A DNA stretch of 64,000 nucleotides from Aeromonas rivuli (lineage in GTDB: Bacteria > Pseudomonadota > Gammaproteobacteria > Enterobacterales > Aeromonadaceae): contig NZ_CDBJ01000100.1 of assembly GCF_000820045.1 (NCBI RefSeq), forward strand, positions 1-64,000. The letters run 5' to 3'. This document shows positions 36,567-46,779 of this stretch, one piece after another. The notes beneath the pieces are model-generated. The model worked only from the letters and a program-made list of their open reading frames with translations, had not been told where the DNA came from and did not search any database. How positions within the stretch are numbered: position 1 is the first letter of the stretch; each line of letters begins with the position of its first letter. The position numbers were made by a program, and so were the translations under genes.

Positions 36567-37093
36567 GCCGTCACCCCGCTAATGTTGCTGACGGCGCAGG
36601 TTCGCACTCGTCCAACATTGTTGGTTTTCACCTGCATGGCGTACGACCCTAGCGTAATGGCTATATTGCCAGCCGTCAGTGTGCCTCGCCGGGGCGATAT
36701 ATTGAGGGGTCTGATATTGGTGGCTGACTCACTGTAGCTGCCAACCAGACTGATGCCTGGAAACTCGCCAGCATCAACCCCTTTGCGCCCCTCAATGGAA
36801 GAACACGCATCGGCACAGCTGGTACAGGAATCATCGATATGAATGCGATAGCACCAGTTGCTGGTGCCGCTGTTGAAGATGAGGAGATTCAATGTCTGGT
36901 TGCGCTTGATAGCTTCTGACTTAAGCAGCATGACATCGGTATAGATGGCCTGGGTAACAGCCCTGACCAGTTGCTCCTGACGCAGTGATTGATAACTGGG
37001 GATGGCGACCACCAATAGCAACGCAACCACCAGAGTGGCGACCATCAACTCAATCAGGGTAAAACCACGGGATCCTTTCCCTTGCATCACCAT
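36560..37093 (-). CDS. FimT/GspH-like minor pilin
   Basis: The leader ends SRG and the mature protein begins FTLIELMVATLVVALLLVVAIPSY, with Glu at position 5. The sequence RQEQLVRAVTQAIYTDVMLLKSEAIKRNQ after the helix is the GspH/FimT pattern. Six cysteines lie in the second half. FimT-type pilins can bind DNA during uptake. The start chosen (MVMQGKG) follows GGGAG at a rather long 11 bases; an ATG 11 codons earlier is possible. It is the first gene of the pilin operon. Confidence 0.8.
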   Translation of the reverse strand: MVMQGKGSRGFTLIELMVATLVVALLLVVAIPSYQSLRQEQLVRAVTQAIYTDVMLLKSEAIKRNQTLNLLIFNSGTSNWCYRIHIDDSCTSCADACSSIEGRKGVDAGEFPGISLVGSYSESATNIRPLNISPRRGTLTAGNIAITLGSYAMQVKTNNVGRVRTCAVSNISGVTAC

Positions 37094-37181
37094 TTTTGTC
37101 CAGACTCCCTGTCTGTGTGCCTTCATCCATGTGGAGGAAACAGCCCATACTATTCTATAGTATCAACCCGCCTCCCAAACC

Positions 37182-37580
37182 ATGCCGACTATGAGAAAAC
37201 ACGCCAGAGGAATGACATTGATTGAGCTTATGGTGGCAGTAGCCATAGTGGCCATCATAGCCGCCATCGCCTATCCCAGCTTCACGGACGGCTTGCGCAA
37301 GTCTCGCCGCGCAGAAGGGTTCAAGGGCCTGCTGACCATGCAGCTCAAGCAGGAGGAGTACAGGGTCAGCAACAGCAGCTACAGTCCAACCCTCAGTGCC
37401 GTCGGCAATCCTGCCAGCGACTATTACAATTTCAGCATATCGGGCGCCTCTGCAACCGGCTATACCCTGATTGCTACCGCCAAGGGGGCCCAGAGCGGGG
37501 ATAATAGCGGGGCGACCAGCTGCAACACCTTGACCCTCACCAAGGCTGATGCCAAGACACCCGCAGCCTGCTGGAAATAG
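37182..37580 (+). CDS. PilE-like minor pilin
   Basis: The leader ends KHARG and the mature protein starts MTLIELMVAVAIVAIIAAIAYPSF, with Met instead of Phe at position 1 and Glu at position 5. The helix and RRAEGFKGLLTMQLKQEEYR are the PilE type of minor pilin. The 132 residues have two cysteines at the C-terminus (SCNTLTL, AACWK) which may form the pilin loop. It is encoded opposite to the other pilins, 88 bp away, so the promoters are divergent. In other gammaproteobacteria pilE ends the same operon as pilW-pilX. Confidence 0.82.
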   Translation: MPTMRKHARGMTLIELMVAVAIVAIIAAIAYPSFTDGLRKSRRAEGFKGLLTMQLKQEEYRVSNSSYSPTLSAVGNPASDYYNFSISGASATGYTLIATAKGAQSGDNSGATSCNTLTLTKADAKTPAACWK

Positions 37581-37596
37581 CCCTGCTGCGCCATGA

Positions 37597-37625
37597 AAAA
37601 AGCCCATCACCAGGATGGGCTTTTT
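37597..37625. terminator. Bidirectional terminator between pilE and ispH
   Basis: A 12-bp stem (AAAAAGCCCATC / GATGGGCTTTTT) with a 5-base loop carries T runs on both strands. Confidence 0.92.
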
Positions 37626-37626
37626 G

Positions 37627-38562
37627 TCAGATGATGCGCAGTTCAGGCGGCACTTCGAACACCACATTCTCTTCGCGGCCCGGGTGTTCGGCTACGATCT
37701 TGCCCCCCAGCTCACGCAGCCGGGCGATGACATTCTTCACCAGTACCTCAGGCGCCGAGGCACCCGCCGTCACACCTATGGTCTTGACCCCCTCCAACCA
37801 GACTGGCTCTATCATGGTAGCGTCGTCGATCAGGTAGGCACGGGCCCCCACTTTCTCGGCTAGCTCGCGCAGGCGATTGGAGTTGGAGGAGTTGCGCGAA
37901 CCGACCACCAGCATGGCATCCACCAGCCCGGCCATTTCCCGTACCGCATCCTGGCGGTTCTGGGTGGCGTAGCAGATATCGTCCTTGCGCGGCCCCTGGA
38001 TCTTGGGGAACTGCTTGCGCAGGGCATCGATGACATCCGAGGTCTCATCCACGCTCAGGGTGGTCTGGGTGACAAAACAGAGATCATCCGGGTTCTTCAC
38101 CTTGAGTTTGACCACATCGTCCGGCGTCTCCACCAGATACATGCCGCCCTCAGGGTTCTCATACTGCCCCATGGTGCCGATCACCTCAGGATGGCCTGCG
38201 TGGCCAATCAACACGGCTTCTGAGCCCTTGCGGCTAGCACGGTGGACTTCCATGTGCACCTTGGTCACCAGCGGACAGGTGGCATCGAATACTTTGAGGG
38301 CACGGGACTTGGCCATCTCGCGCACTGTCTTGGCCACGCCATGAGCGGAGAAGATGACGATGCTGTCATCGGGCACCTCATCGAGCTCCTCGACAAAGAC
38401 GGCCCCTGCATCCTTGAGCTTGTTCACCACATAGCGGTTATGCACCACTTCGTGGCGCACGTAGATGGGAGCACCGAATTTTTCCAGCGCACTCTCGACG
38501 ATGCTGATCGCACGATCGACACCAGCACAGAAGCCACGGGGATTAGCCAGTAGAATATCCAC
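37627..38562 (-). CDS. ispH: 4-hydroxy-3-methylbut-2-enyl diphosphate reductase
   Basis: IspH makes IPP and DMAPP in the last step of the MEP pathway. The 311 residues keep the three iron-sulfur cysteines in [13 protein letters not shown] (12), FDATCPLV (near 96) and [13 protein letters not shown] (near 197). It is the last gene of ileS-lspA-fkpB-ispH and overlaps fkpB by 1 bp, as in many gammaproteobacteria. Confidence 0.97.
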   Translation of the reverse strand: MDILLANPRGFCAGVDRAISIVESALEKFGAPIYVRHEVVHNRYVVNKLKDAGAVFVEELDEVPDDSIVIFSAHGVAKTVREMAKSRALKVFDATCPLVTKVHMEVHRASRKGSEAVLIGHAGHPEVIGTMGQYENPEGGMYLVETPDDVVKLKVKNPDDLCFVTQTTLSVDETSDVIDALRKQFPKIQGPRKDDICYATQNRQDAVREMAGLVDAMLVVGSRNSSNSNRLRELAEKVGARAYLIDDATMIEPVWLEGVKTIGVTAGASAPEVLVKNVIARLRELGGKIVAEHPGREENVVFEVPPELRII

Positions 38563-39017
38563 TATCCATGCACCTCTTCTACGTCATCGACGGCCAGGAT
38601 CTCCACCTCGAAGGTGACGGTATGACCGGCCAGGGGGTGGTTGAAATCGACCGTGACCGACATGCCTTCCACCGCCCGCACTATGCCGGGCAGCTCGCCG
38701 CCATTGGGCTGGTCGAAGACGATGATGGCGCCGACGCTGGGCTCCACATCCGCACCGAATTTGGCTCGGTCCAGATGGTAGATGTTGTCCGGGTTGGACA
38801 GACCAAATGCCTGCTCCGGCGCCAAGGTGAAGCTCTTGGCCTCCCCTTGCCGCAGGCCCAGCAAACACTGCTCGAAGGTATCGGTCAGGCTGCCATCCCC
38901 CATCGTCAGACGGGCCGGTTTGCCGTGCAACTGAGTGCTGTCGGCGACGGAGCCATCTTCCAGCTTGATGGTGAAGTGGAACAGCACAGTGCTGTCATGG
39001 CTGATGAGCTTGCTCAT
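38562..39017 (-). CDS. fkpB: FKBP-type peptidyl-prolyl isomerase
   Basis: FkpB (SlpA group) is a small isomerase and chaperone. The 151 residues contain the FKBP and IF-domain pattern: [15 protein letters not shown] at the start, [16 protein letters not shown] and the inserted lid segment, then [21 protein letters not shown] at the end. It lies between lspA (4-bp overlap) and ispH. Confidence 0.95.
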   Translation of the reverse strand: MSKLISHDSTVLFHFTIKLEDGSVADSTQLHGKPARLTMGDGSLTDTFEQCLLGLRQGEAKSFTLAPEQAFGLSNPDNIYHLDRAKFGADVEPSVGAIIVFDQPNGGELPGIVRAVEGMSVTVDFNHPLAGHTVTFEVEILAVDDVEEVHG

Positions 39018-39529
39018 ACCGACTCCTTGCCGTGCTTGTTCGCCGCCTTTTCGCTTCGAAAACCTTCCAGCACTATCATGGTCGCACCGATGAAGATGAA
39101 GCTGTCGGCCAGGTTGAACGCAGGCCAGTGGGAACGCTGCCAGTAGAAATCGAGGAAATCGACTACATGGCCCAGCACCAACCGATCGAACACGTTACCA
39201 AGGGCCCCGCCGATGATGAGCGAATAGGCGATACCGCTCCAGCGCATGGTCACCGGCTGCTTACGCAGCCAATGTATCAGCAGGCCACAGATAGCGAAGG
39301 CCAACAGGGCGAAGAACCAGCGCTGCCAGCCCCCCTGCTCGGCCAGGAAGCTGAATGCCGCGCCCTTGTTGTAGACATGCACCAGATTGAAGAAGGGGGC
39401 GATCTCCACCCCCGGGTAGCCAAACGGCAGCATCTTGACCACAGCCAACTTGGTCGCCTGGTCAAGGATGAAGGCCACAACCGCCAGCCACAGCCAGCGC
39501 AGGCCACTCTTTTCATGAGTCATCTTCAT
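39014..39529 (-). CDS. lspA: Lipoprotein signal peptidase
   Basis: LspA is the aspartic protease that removes the signal peptide of prolipoproteins after Lgt acts. The 171 residues form four membrane helices. The catalytic aspartates lie in GGALGNVFDRLVLGHVVDFLD and NLADSFIFIGA. Its substrate-modifying partner lgt is encoded at 49 kb. Overlaps ileS by 1 bp. Confidence 0.96.
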   Translation of the reverse strand: MKMTHEKSGLRWLWLAVVAFILDQATKLAVVKMLPFGYPGVEIAPFFNLVHVYNKGAAFSFLAEQGGWQRWFFALLAFAICGLLIHWLRKQPVTMRWSGIAYSLIIGGALGNVFDRLVLGHVVDFLDFYWQRSHWPAFNLADSFIFIGATMIVLEGFRSEKAANKHGKESV

Positions 39530-42390
39530 CAGGCAAATTGACGAGCTTCGCCGTCACCCTCAACGTTGCTGACGCAGCGGCCACAGATCTCTTCGTGACC
39601 TGCTATGGTGCCCACGTCTTCCACATGGTGCCAGCAGCGATCGCACTTGGCGGCCGCAGACTGGGCTACATTCAGCCACAAATCGTCACGCTCGGTCGCA
39701 ACGCTGCCTTCCGGCATGCTGTCTGCCAGGACTACGTTGGCCTTGGAGGTAAGCAGCACGAAACGCAGCTCGTCGCTCAGGGCATTGAGCCGCTCGGCCA
39801 GAGCAGGCTTGGCGAACAGGGTCAGCTCGGCCTGCAAAGAACCGCCGATACGCTTCTCACCACGGGCGGCTTCCAGGGCCTTGTTCACCTCACCGCGCAC
39901 GGTCAGGATCTCGGCCCAGAACTCATCCCCCATCTGTTCACCGGCAGCCAGGCCATAGAGGCCGTCATACCACTCTTCGGTGAACACGAACTCGCTACGC
40001 TCACCCGGCAGCAGCGCCCAGATCTCATCGGCGGTGAAACTCATGATGGGCGCCATCCAGCGCACCATAGCCTCGGCGATGTGATACAGCGCACTCTGGC
40101 AGGAACGACGGGCCAGACCATCAGCCTTGGCGGTGTATTGACGGTCCTTGATCACATCCAGATAGAAGGAGCCCATCTCGATGGAGCAGAACTGCATCAG
40201 CTTCTGAGTCACCCCATGGAAGTTGTAGGACTCATACGCTTCGATGATCTCGGCTTGGACAGCCTGAGCACGGCCCACGGCCCAGCGATCCACCACCACC
40301 ATGTCGGCGGGTGCCACCATGTCGGTTGCCGGGTTGAAACCGCTGAGGTTCGCCAGCAGGAAGCGGGCTGTGTTGCGGATGCGGCGATAGGCATCGGCGC
40401 TGCGCTTGAGGATCTCGTCGGAGACCGTCATCTCGCCGGTATAGTCGGTGCTGGCTACCCACAGACGCAGTATGTCGGCACCCAGTTTGTTCATCACATC
40501 TTGCGGGCTGACCACGTTACCGATGGACTTGGACATCTTGCGACCCTGACCATCGACGGTGAAGCCGTGGGTCAGAACCTGGTTGTAGGGCGCCTTGTTA
40601 TTCATGGCCACCCCTATCATCAGGGAAGACATGAACCAGCCACGGTGCTGATCCGAACCTTCCAGATAGAGGTCGGCGGAGTGGCCGTTGAACTCGGGGC
40701 GTGCAGCGACCACAGAGGAGTGGGTCGAGCCCGAATCAAACCAGACATCCAGGGTGTCAGGCACCTTGTCGTAGTTGTCGGCGTCGGCTCCGAGCAGCTC
40801 GGCCTTGTCCAGATCCCACCAGGCCTGGATGCCTTCTTGCTCGACCCGCTTGGCAACTTCGTGCATCAGGCGCACGGATTCCGGGTGCAGCTGCTGGGTC
40901 TCTTTGTGGACGAACAGAGAGATGGGCACACCCCAGGTACGCTGACGGGAGATACACCAGTCCGGGCGATTCTCGACCATGGCCTGGATGCGGTTCTTGC
41001 CCCACGCCGGTACCCAGCCGCTCTGACCCTGCTGCGCGATACCATCTTGTTCGATGCGCTCAATCTCGGCCAGCGCCTGCTTGCGCAGCCCTTTCTGTTC
41101 CATGCTGATGAACCACTGGGGAGTAGCACGGAAAATGATTGGGGTCTTGTGACGCCAGCAATGGGGGTAGGAGTGATTGAACATCTTGTGATGGAGCAAG
41201 GCACCATGAGTCTTGAGCACTTCGACCACTGCGGTATTGGCCTTGAACACGTGCTGGCCGGCGAACAGCTGGGTATCCGGCAGGTAGACGCCGTTGCTGC
41301 CAACCGGGTTAGCCACTTCCAGACCGTACTTCTGGCCGACCACGAAGTCTTCCTGACCGTGACCAGGTGCCGTGTGCACGGCGCCGGTACCAGCATCCAG
41401 GGTGACATGATCACCCAGTACTATGGGCACATCAAAGTTGTAGAACGGGTGCTTGAAGCGCAGCAGATCGAGGGCTGCGCCCTTGGCATAGCCCAGATTG
41501 TGGAACTTCTCGAACCCGGCACGATCCATCACGTCCTTGACCAGATCGGCGGCCAGGATCAGGCGCTCCGGGTGCTCACCTTCAACCTGGACCAGGGCAT
41601 AGTCCAGATCCGCATGCAGCGCGACGGCACGGTTGGCCGGCAGGGTCCAGGGGGTGGTCGTCCAGATAACGACGGAGAGCGCGCCACGGCCAAAATGACC
41701 CTCGGCACAGTCGAACTTGGCCGCCACGTCAGCCTCATCGACGGCCCTGAAACGCACATCGATGGAGGGGGAGTCCTTGTCGTAATACTCCACTTCGGCT
41801 TCAGCCAGGGCGGAGCCACAGTCGGTACACCAGTGCACTGGCTTGGAGCCTTTGTGCAGGTGGCCGTTGTCGACGATCTTGGCCAGGGAGCGGATGATGT
41901 TGGCTTCGGTGCCAAAGTCCATGGTCAGGTAGGGTTTATCCCAATCCCCCAACACGCCCAGACGGACGAAGTCGGTCTTCTGGGCCTCAATCTGGGTCTT
42001 GGCGTACTTGCGACACTCGGCGCGGAATTCGGCAGCGGAAACCTTGACGCCAGGCTTGCCAACCTTGCCTTCCACTTTCAGCTCGATGGGCAGACCATGG
42101 CAGTCCCAACCCGGCACATAGGGGGAGTCAAAACCGGACAGCCCCTTGGACTTGATGATGATGTCTTTGAGGATCTTGTTGACCGAGTGACCGATGTGAA
42201 TGCTGCCGTTCGCATAGGGAGGACCGTCATGCAGGATGAATGAAGGCTTGCCCGCTTTGGCGCGGCGAATCGCCCCGTAGAGATCCTGATCGTACCAACG
42301 CTTGAGCATACCGGGTTCGCGCTTGGCCAGATCGCCACGCATCGGGAACTCGGTTTCCGGAAGATTCAGGGTGTGTTTATAGTCGCTCAT
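39529..42390 (-). CDS. ileS: Isoleucyl-tRNA synthetase
   Basis: IleRS charges tRNA-Ile and edits valine. The 953 residues include the class I motif HIGH ([14 protein letters not shown], near residue 68), the KMSKS loop ([13 protein letters not shown], near 610), the editing domain between them, and a C-terminal zinc-binding end with two CxxC pairs (CDRCWHHV and CGRCVSNV). The length matches E. coli (938). It is read after ribF with a 1-bp overlap. Confidence 0.98.
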   Translation of the reverse strand: MSDYKHTLNLPETEFPMRGDLAKREPGMLKRWYDQDLYGAIRRAKAGKPSFILHDGPPYANGSIHIGHSVNKILKDIIIKSKGLSGFDSPYVPGWDCHGLPIELKVEGKVGKPGVKVSAAEFRAECRKYAKTQIEAQKTDFVRLGVLGDWDKPYLTMDFGTEANIIRSLAKIVDNGHLHKGSKPVHWCTDCGSALAEAEVEYYDKDSPSIDVRFRAVDEADVAAKFDCAEGHFGRGALSVVIWTTTPWTLPANRAVALHADLDYALVQVEGEHPERLILAADLVKDVMDRAGFEKFHNLGYAKGAALDLLRFKHPFYNFDVPIVLGDHVTLDAGTGAVHTAPGHGQEDFVVGQKYGLEVANPVGSNGVYLPDTQLFAGQHVFKANTAVVEVLKTHGALLHHKMFNHSYPHCWRHKTPIIFRATPQWFISMEQKGLRKQALAEIERIEQDGIAQQGQSGWVPAWGKNRIQAMVENRPDWCISRQRTWGVPISLFVHKETQQLHPESVRLMHEVAKRVEQEGIQAWWDLDKAELLGADADNYDKVPDTLDVWFDSGSTHSSVVAARPEFNGHSADLYLEGSDQHRGWFMSSLMIGVAMNNKAPYNQVLTHGFTVDGQGRKMSKSIGNVVSPQDVMNKLGADILRLWVASTDYTGEMTVSDEILKRSADAYRRIRNTARFLLANLSGFNPATDMVAPADMVVVDRWAVGRAQAVQAEIIEAYESYNFHGVTQKLMQFCSIEMGSFYLDVIKDRQYTAKADGLARRSCQSALYHIAEAMVRWMAPIMSFTADEIWALLPGERSEFVFTEEWYDGLYGLAAGEQMGDEFWAEILTVRGEVNKALEAARGEKRIGGSLQAELTLFAKPALAERLNALSDELRFVLLTSKANVVLADSMPEGSVATERDDLWLNVAQSAAAKCDRCWHHVEDVGTIAGHEEICGRCVSNVEGDGEARQFA

Positions 42391-43364
42391 CAGTCCTGGG
42401 TTCCCTTCTTTTCTAAAAGAGTGCTGGGTAAATTGAATAACGGCAGCCCAAACCAGGCTCGGGCTGCCTGGGCATCTCGTTCGATCTGCTCTTTCAAGGC
42501 GGAGAAAGAGGCAAATTTTTGCTCTTCGCGCAGTTTGTGGCGAAGCAGCACCTTGACCTGTTGACCGTAGAGATCGCCAGAAAAATCAAATAAATGTACT
42601 TCCAATCTGGCCTGCGAGCCGCTCAACGTCGGCCTCACACCCACATTGGCGACACCGGGGAATAGATTGCCGGAACATACCACTTCCACCGCAAACACGC
42701 CACCGACCGGGCTGACCCGGCGCTTGAGGGCAAGGTTGGCCGTCGGAAAACCTATGGTGCGCCCCAGCTTGTCACCATGAGCCACCCGGCCAGTGATGGC
42801 ATAGGGACGACCGAGCATCAGTTCCACCTCGGCCAGGCGCCCCGCGCTGAGGGCTTCCCGCACTAGGGTGCTGCTGACCCGCTGGCGGGCAAGCTGGAAG
42901 CTCTGGGTGCTGACCACCTCGAAACCGTGACGGCGTCCGGCTTGTTGCAGCAGTTGAAAATCCCCTTCCCGGCCCTTGCCGAAGCGAAAATCATCCCCCA
43001 CCACCAGGTAGCGAACACCCAGTTTCTCGACCAGCAGCTGCTTGATAAAGGTGTCGGCGGACTGGGCGGCAAACTCGCGGCTAAAACGCACGCAAAGCAA
43101 ACGGTCTATGCGCAGCGCCGCCAGCGCCTCCACCTTCTCTCGCAGGCGGGAGAGGCGGGCGGGTGCGTCATCCCCTGCAAACAGCTCCAGAGGCTGAGGC
43201 TCAAACAGCATGACGCAAGCTGGCAGCCCAAGCGCCGCAGCCTTCTCCTGCAAGCGCGTCAACACAGCCTGGTGACCCTGATGGACCCCATCAAAGTTGC
43301 CAATGGTCAACACACAGCCCTGGTGACGGGGCTTGAGATTGTGAATACCGCGGATAAGCTCCAT
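42390..43364 (-). CDS. ribF: Bifunctional riboflavin kinase/FAD synthetase
   Basis: RibF makes FMN and then FAD. The N-terminal adenylyltransferase domain has [16 protein letters not shown], and the flavokinase domain includes [15 protein letters not shown] and [10 protein letters not shown]. The 324 residues match the family (E. coli 313). It heads the ribF-ileS-lspA-fkpB-ispH operon; no FMN riboswitch was seen upstream. Confidence 0.97.
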   Translation of the reverse strand: MELIRGIHNLKPRHQGCVLTIGNFDGVHQGHQAVLTRLQEKAAALGLPACVMLFEPQPLELFAGDDAPARLSRLREKVEALAALRIDRLLCVRFSREFAAQSADTFIKQLLVEKLGVRYLVVGDDFRFGKGREGDFQLLQQAGRRHGFEVVSTQSFQLARQRVSSTLVREALSAGRLAEVELMLGRPYAITGRVAHGDKLGRTIGFPTANLALKRRVSPVGGVFAVEVVCSGNLFPGVANVGVRPTLSGSQARLEVHLFDFSGDLYGQQVKVLLRHKLREEQKFASFSALKEQIERDAQAARAWFGLPLFNLPSTLLEKKGTQD

Positions 43365-43425
43365 CAGTGCCTTGTGTTCTGCTGCTGTCGAAATCGCCGG
43401 ATTATATATCAGGCGGCGGTCTGGA

Positions 43426-44991
43426 TCAGCCCTCGCGGCTGGATTTCAGGTGTCGTGGCCGAATTCCGAGCACAAGCAGGCAGATCCCGTAGACGCCGCC
43501 CCCTGTCAGCAGCAGCAGCGTCAGCTCCCAACTGGCCTTGGCCATGCTCCAGGCCCCCCATTGAGCGAGATCCGGTGACAGGTAGCCAAGCAGCCCCCCC
43601 ATCATCAGGGTCGCCGCCAATAACTTGAGGCAGAAGAACCCGGTCTGACGGGATGGGCGATAGACGCTCTGTTGATACAAGCCTTTGAATAACAAGGCGG
43701 CGTTCAGGGTCCCGGCACAGGCAGTGGCCAGCGCCAATCCCACATAGCCGAGGGGGTAGATGAAAATGAGGTTGCACACCATGTTGGTCACCATCGCCAT
43801 GATGCCGATCCGCACCGGAGTCTTGGTGTCCTGGCGTGCATAGTAGCCTGGGGCCAGCACCTTGATCAGCATCAGTGACAACAGGCCCGTGGTAGAGGCC
43901 AGCAGACTGGCACTGGACATCGCCACCTCATGCAGACCGAACTCACCACGCATGAACAGCACCCGCAGTATGGGCTCACGGAGCATGGCAATCCCGATCA
44001 TGGCGGGCAGGCCGAGCAGCATCACCATGCGCACCCCCCAATCCATGGTGCGGGAAAAATCGGCAGGATCTGAATCCACATGTTTTTTGGCCAGGGCAGG
44101 CAAGATGACGGTGCTGATGGCCACCGCAAACAGCCCGAGCGGGAATTCCAGCAGCCTATCCGAGTAGTAGAGATAACTGATGGCACCGGTGGCCAGGAAG
44201 GAAGCGAGCATGGTGTTGATCAGCAAGTTGATCTGGCTGACCGAGACGCCAAACAGCGCCGGGATCATCAGGGTGCGGATCTTGACCACCCCGGGGTGAT
44301 GCCAGCCCCACTTTGGCCATACCAACATGTTGATTTGGCGAAGGAAAGGATACTGGAATAGAAACTGTACCAAGCCGCCCAAGAAGACCCCGATGGCCAG
44401 GGAGAGCTCGGGCCTCTCCATCAGCGGCGCTATCCACCAGGCCGACGCTATCATGGTGATGTTGAGAAAGACGGGGGTAAAAGAGGAGACGGCGAAACGG
44501 CCGAAGGTGTTGAGTATGGCCCCCGCCATGGCGGTAAAGGTGATAAACCAGAGGTAAGGGAAGGTTATCTTGAGCATCAAACTGGCCAGCTCGAACTTCT
44601 CGGCGGCCGGACCACCATGTAACCAGTCCCAGAACCAGCCCCAGCCAAACAGCGCCGTCAGCACACCGGAGCCCAGCACACCGAGCAGAGTCACTATGGT
44701 CACTATGCCGCCAAGGGTCCCCGCCACCGCCGCCAGCAGCTCGCGTACCTCCCGCTCATCGCCATTTTTTTTGTACTCGGTCATGACGGGGACGAACGCC
44801 TGGTTGAAAGCACCTTCGGCAAAGAGCCGTCGCAGGAAGTTGGGAATACGATTGGCAAAGAAGAAGACGTCGGCAGCCGCGCCTGCACCGAGCAGATTGG
44901 CGATAACCACATCGCGAACCAAGCCCATCACACGGGATACCAGTGTCATTGAGGACACTATCATACCGGATTTGATCAATTTCTTACTCAA
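43426..44991 (-). CDS. murJ: Lipid II flippase
   Basis: MurJ carries lipid II across the inner membrane for peptidoglycan synthesis. The 521 residues have about 14 hydrophobic segments, and the family opening SGMIVSSMTLVSRVMGLVRD, NFLRRLFAEGAFNQAFVPV. The only codon that gives the full N-terminus is TTG, with AGAGG eight bases upstream; the first ATG would cut off the start of helix 1. It diverges from rpsT, as in E. coli, and lies 61 bp before ribF. Confidence 0.95.
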   Translation of the reverse strand: MSKKLIKSGMIVSSMTLVSRVMGLVRDVVIANLLGAGAAADVFFFANRIPNFLRRLFAEGAFNQAFVPVMTEYKKNGDEREVRELLAAVAGTLGGIVTIVTLLGVLGSGVLTALFGWGWFWDWLHGGPAAEKFELASLMLKITFPYLWFITFTAMAGAILNTFGRFAVSSFTPVFLNITMIASAWWIAPLMERPELSLAIGVFLGGLVQFLFQYPFLRQINMLVWPKWGWHHPGVVKIRTLMIPALFGVSVSQINLLINTMLASFLATGAISYLYYSDRLLEFPLGLFAVAISTVILPALAKKHVDSDPADFSRTMDWGVRMVMLLGLPAMIGIAMLREPILRVLFMRGEFGLHEVAMSSASLLASTTGLLSLMLIKVLAPGYYARQDTKTPVRIGIMAMVTNMVCNLIFIYPLGYVGLALATACAGTLNAALLFKGLYQQSVYRPSRQTGFFCLKLLAATLMMGGLLGYLSPDLAQWGAWSMAKASWELTLLLLTGGGVYGICLLVLGIRPRHLKSSREG

Positions 44992-45105
44992 GACGAGGCC
45001 TCTGGAACTGTCAGAATGGAAAGAATGCTGCTAGAATCGGCCGACAGTTTAACCGCCTCCCAACTGACACACCACCGGGGGGCGGTGTTTATTTGCACAA
45101 ATCAT

Positions 45106-45134
45106 TTGACAATATGTGGTTGAGAAGGCATATT
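45106..45134 (+). promoter_or_regulatory. rpsT: Promoter of rpsT
   Basis: A perfect -35 (TTGACA, 45106-45111) and a -10-like CATATT (45129-45134) are 17 bp apart, with a start about 45 bp before the rpsT start codon. Confidence 0.7.
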
Positions 45135-45182
45135 TCCGGGCCTTTTCAATACACTCGCTAAGACAGTTTTAGGAGTTTTACC

Positions 45183-45446
45183 TTGGCTAATATCAAATCT
45201 GCTAAGAAGCGCGCGATTCAGTCAGAGAAACGTCGTCAACACAACGCCAGCCGTCGTTCAATGACCCGTACCTATCTGAAGAAAGTAATTGCTGCCATCG
45301 CTTCTGGCGACAAAGCTGCTGCCGTTGCTGCTTTCGCTACCGCTCAGCCGATCATGGATCGCATGGCTACCAAAGGCCTGATCCACAAGAACAAAGCTGC
45401 TCGTCACAAGAGCCGCCTGTCTGCCCAGATCAAAGCTATGGCTTAA
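45183..45446 (+). CDS. rpsT: 30S ribosomal protein S20
   Basis: S20 binds 16S rRNA early in 30S assembly. The 87 residues begin [21 protein letters not shown], the family signature. The start codon is TTG, as in E. coli rpsT, where it takes part in autoregulation; AGGAG lies seven bases upstream. The gene is monocistronic with its own terminator. Confidence 0.98.
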   Translation: MANIKSAKKRAIQSEKRRQHNASRRSMTRTYLKKVIAAIASGDKAAAVAAFATAQPIMDRMATKGLIHKNKAARHKSRLSAQIKAMA

Positions 45447-45468
45447 TCAGCTTCGGCTGAATAAAGCA

Positions 45469-45496
45469 AAAAAACCGGCCTCTGTGCCGGTTTTTT
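45469..45496. terminator. Terminator between rpsT and hlyU
   Basis: An 11-bp stem (AAAAAACCGGC / GCCGGTTTTTT) with a 6-base loop has T runs on both strands. The hlyU stop codon touches its end. Confidence 0.92.
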
Positions 45497-45797
45497 ATTT
45501 ATCTGTCGTGCAGTAAAGTTTATGCAACAAACCTATCATCTCGCGCACCTCATGGCTGCGCAGCGAATAATAGACCGTCTGGGCCTCTTTTCGCGTCTCC
45601 ACCAACTCATCCCGCCGCAGTACAGCCAGGTGTTGTGACAACGCAGACTGGCTCAAGCCAAGTACTTCATTCAATTCGCCCACCGACAACTCCTTGTCTA
45701 GCAGCTGACAAAGAATGAACAGCCTTCTCTCGTTGGCCAGCGCCTTGAGCAAGGCTACCGCCCTGCCTGCATTCGCCTCAATCTCCTCCACTACCAT
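45495..45797 (-). CDS. hlyU: ArsR/SmtB-family regulator, HlyU-like
   Basis: This 100-residue winged-helix protein matches Vibrio HlyU: ALANERRLFILCQLL, SVGELNEVLGLSQSALSQHLAVLRRDELVETRKEAQTVYYSLRS, then LHKLYC. In vibrios HlyU relieves H-NS silencing of haemolysin and RTX toxin genes. Two cysteines are present (CQLL and the C-terminal LYC), which in HlyU relatives are redox-sensing candidates. The start follows AGAGGAGAG; a longer frame exists but has no ribosome site. No toxin gene is nearby. Confidence 0.85.
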   Translation of the reverse strand: MVVEEIEANAGRAVALLKALANERRLFILCQLLDKELSVGELNEVLGLSQSALSQHLAVLRRDELVETRKEAQTVYYSLRSHEVREMIGLLHKLYCTTDK

Positions 45798-45846
45798 GGC
45801 GCTCTCCTCTGACGTCAATGGCGATAATAGCTTGATTGGCCTCAAT

Positions 45847-46779
45847 TTAAAACGACAGGGTCGCGGGCTGTATGGTGGAAAAGTTCTCCTGCCCGGCAAA
45901 CAGGAAAGAGAAGTCACTCTCGCATACCCGCTTGACCGCCGGGTGCTGGATCATCCGCTCGGCAAAGATGACGTAATACTCCTCCATCAAGTCCTGGGTC
46001 TCGCCGATCAGCATGACCCCCTCCCCTTCCAGTATCTCTTCCCGGTAGATGGTGGGCGCCATAAAGATACCCTGGTTGAAGAAACCGAACGCCTTCATCA
46101 ACGCCGCGTCATCGAACTCGCCCAAAATGCTGGGGGAGATGCCTTGCTGCTCGAACCACTGGGTCAATTGACGCCCCATGGCGGTACGGCGACCCGGAAT
46201 GAGCAACTTGCGCTCCTCCAGACAGGCGGGAAAGGGTTTCTCAGGCAGTGGTGCCTTACAGAAGAAGCTGACCCCACAGCCGCCGAGCCGCTTGGAGAGC
46301 AGGCCGGCATGCTGGCTGGAGTCCACCGGACAGTCGGAGAGGATCATGTCGAGCTTGTGCTCGCTCAATTGCTCGAGCAGCAACTCGTGGGTCGATTCGA
46401 AGCAGCGCAGATGGATGGAGCCATCATTGGGAATGACAGAGAGCAGTACCCGGCTAGCCAGGCGCTTGGAGAGCGCATCGGCGATACCGACGTCGAACAG
46501 TATCTGGCTCTCCTTGCGGTAGTTGACGATATCCAGCATCTCGTAGGAGAGGCTGAACATCTTGTCGGCGTAACGAAACACCAGCTGGCCCAGCTCGGTG
46601 GCCTCCAGAGAGCGTCCCTTGCGTTTGAGCAGCTTACCCCCCAGTCGATGCTCCAGCAGCTTGATCTGGCCTGTGACCGTCTGGGGAGTGAGGAAGAGTG
46701 CCTCCGCCGCCTGAGTGACGGAGCCCTTCTTCTGAGTCATCCAAAAATAGTAGAGGTGATTGTAGTTAAGGTGTGACAT
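45847..46779 (-). CDS. nhaR: LysR-family activator of Na+/H+ antiport, NhaR
   Basis: NhaR is a sodium-responsive LysR regulator that turns on nhaA. The 310 residues start [20 protein letters not shown] with the helix-turn-helix [26 protein letters not shown], then the C-terminal binding domain with [19 protein letters not shown] and [19 protein letters not shown]. The start ATG lies inside the end of the exported-protein gene (14-bp overlap). The order nhaA, small exported protein, nhaR on one strand suggests co-transcription. Confidence 0.93.
   Translation of the reverse strand: MSHLNYNHLYYFWMTQKKGSVTQAAEALFLTPQTVTGQIKLLEHRLGGKLLKRKGRSLEATELGQLVFRYADKMFSLSYEMLDIVNYRKESQILFDVGIADALSKRLASRVLLSVIPNDGSIHLRCFESTHELLLEQLSEHKLDMILSDCPVDSSQHAGLLSKRLGGCGVSFFCKAPLPEKPFPACLEERKLLIPGRRTAMGRQLTQWFEQQGISPSILGEFDDAALMKAFGFFNQGIFMAPTIYREEILEGEGVMLIGETQDLMEEYYVIFAERMIQHPAVKRVCESDFSFLFAGQENFSTIQPATLSF

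Noticed and set aside
39538..42243. Very long open frame on the plus strand opposite ileS
   Set aside because: It mirrors ileS exactly and has no ribosome site or recognisable domain. GC-rich codon use keeps antisense frames open, and the same explains the long frames opposite ravA, gshA, murJ, rnr and ptsP.
42390..43424. FMN riboswitch upstream of ribF
   Set aside because: Only about 60 bp separate murJ and ribF and no RFN-type fold is visible.
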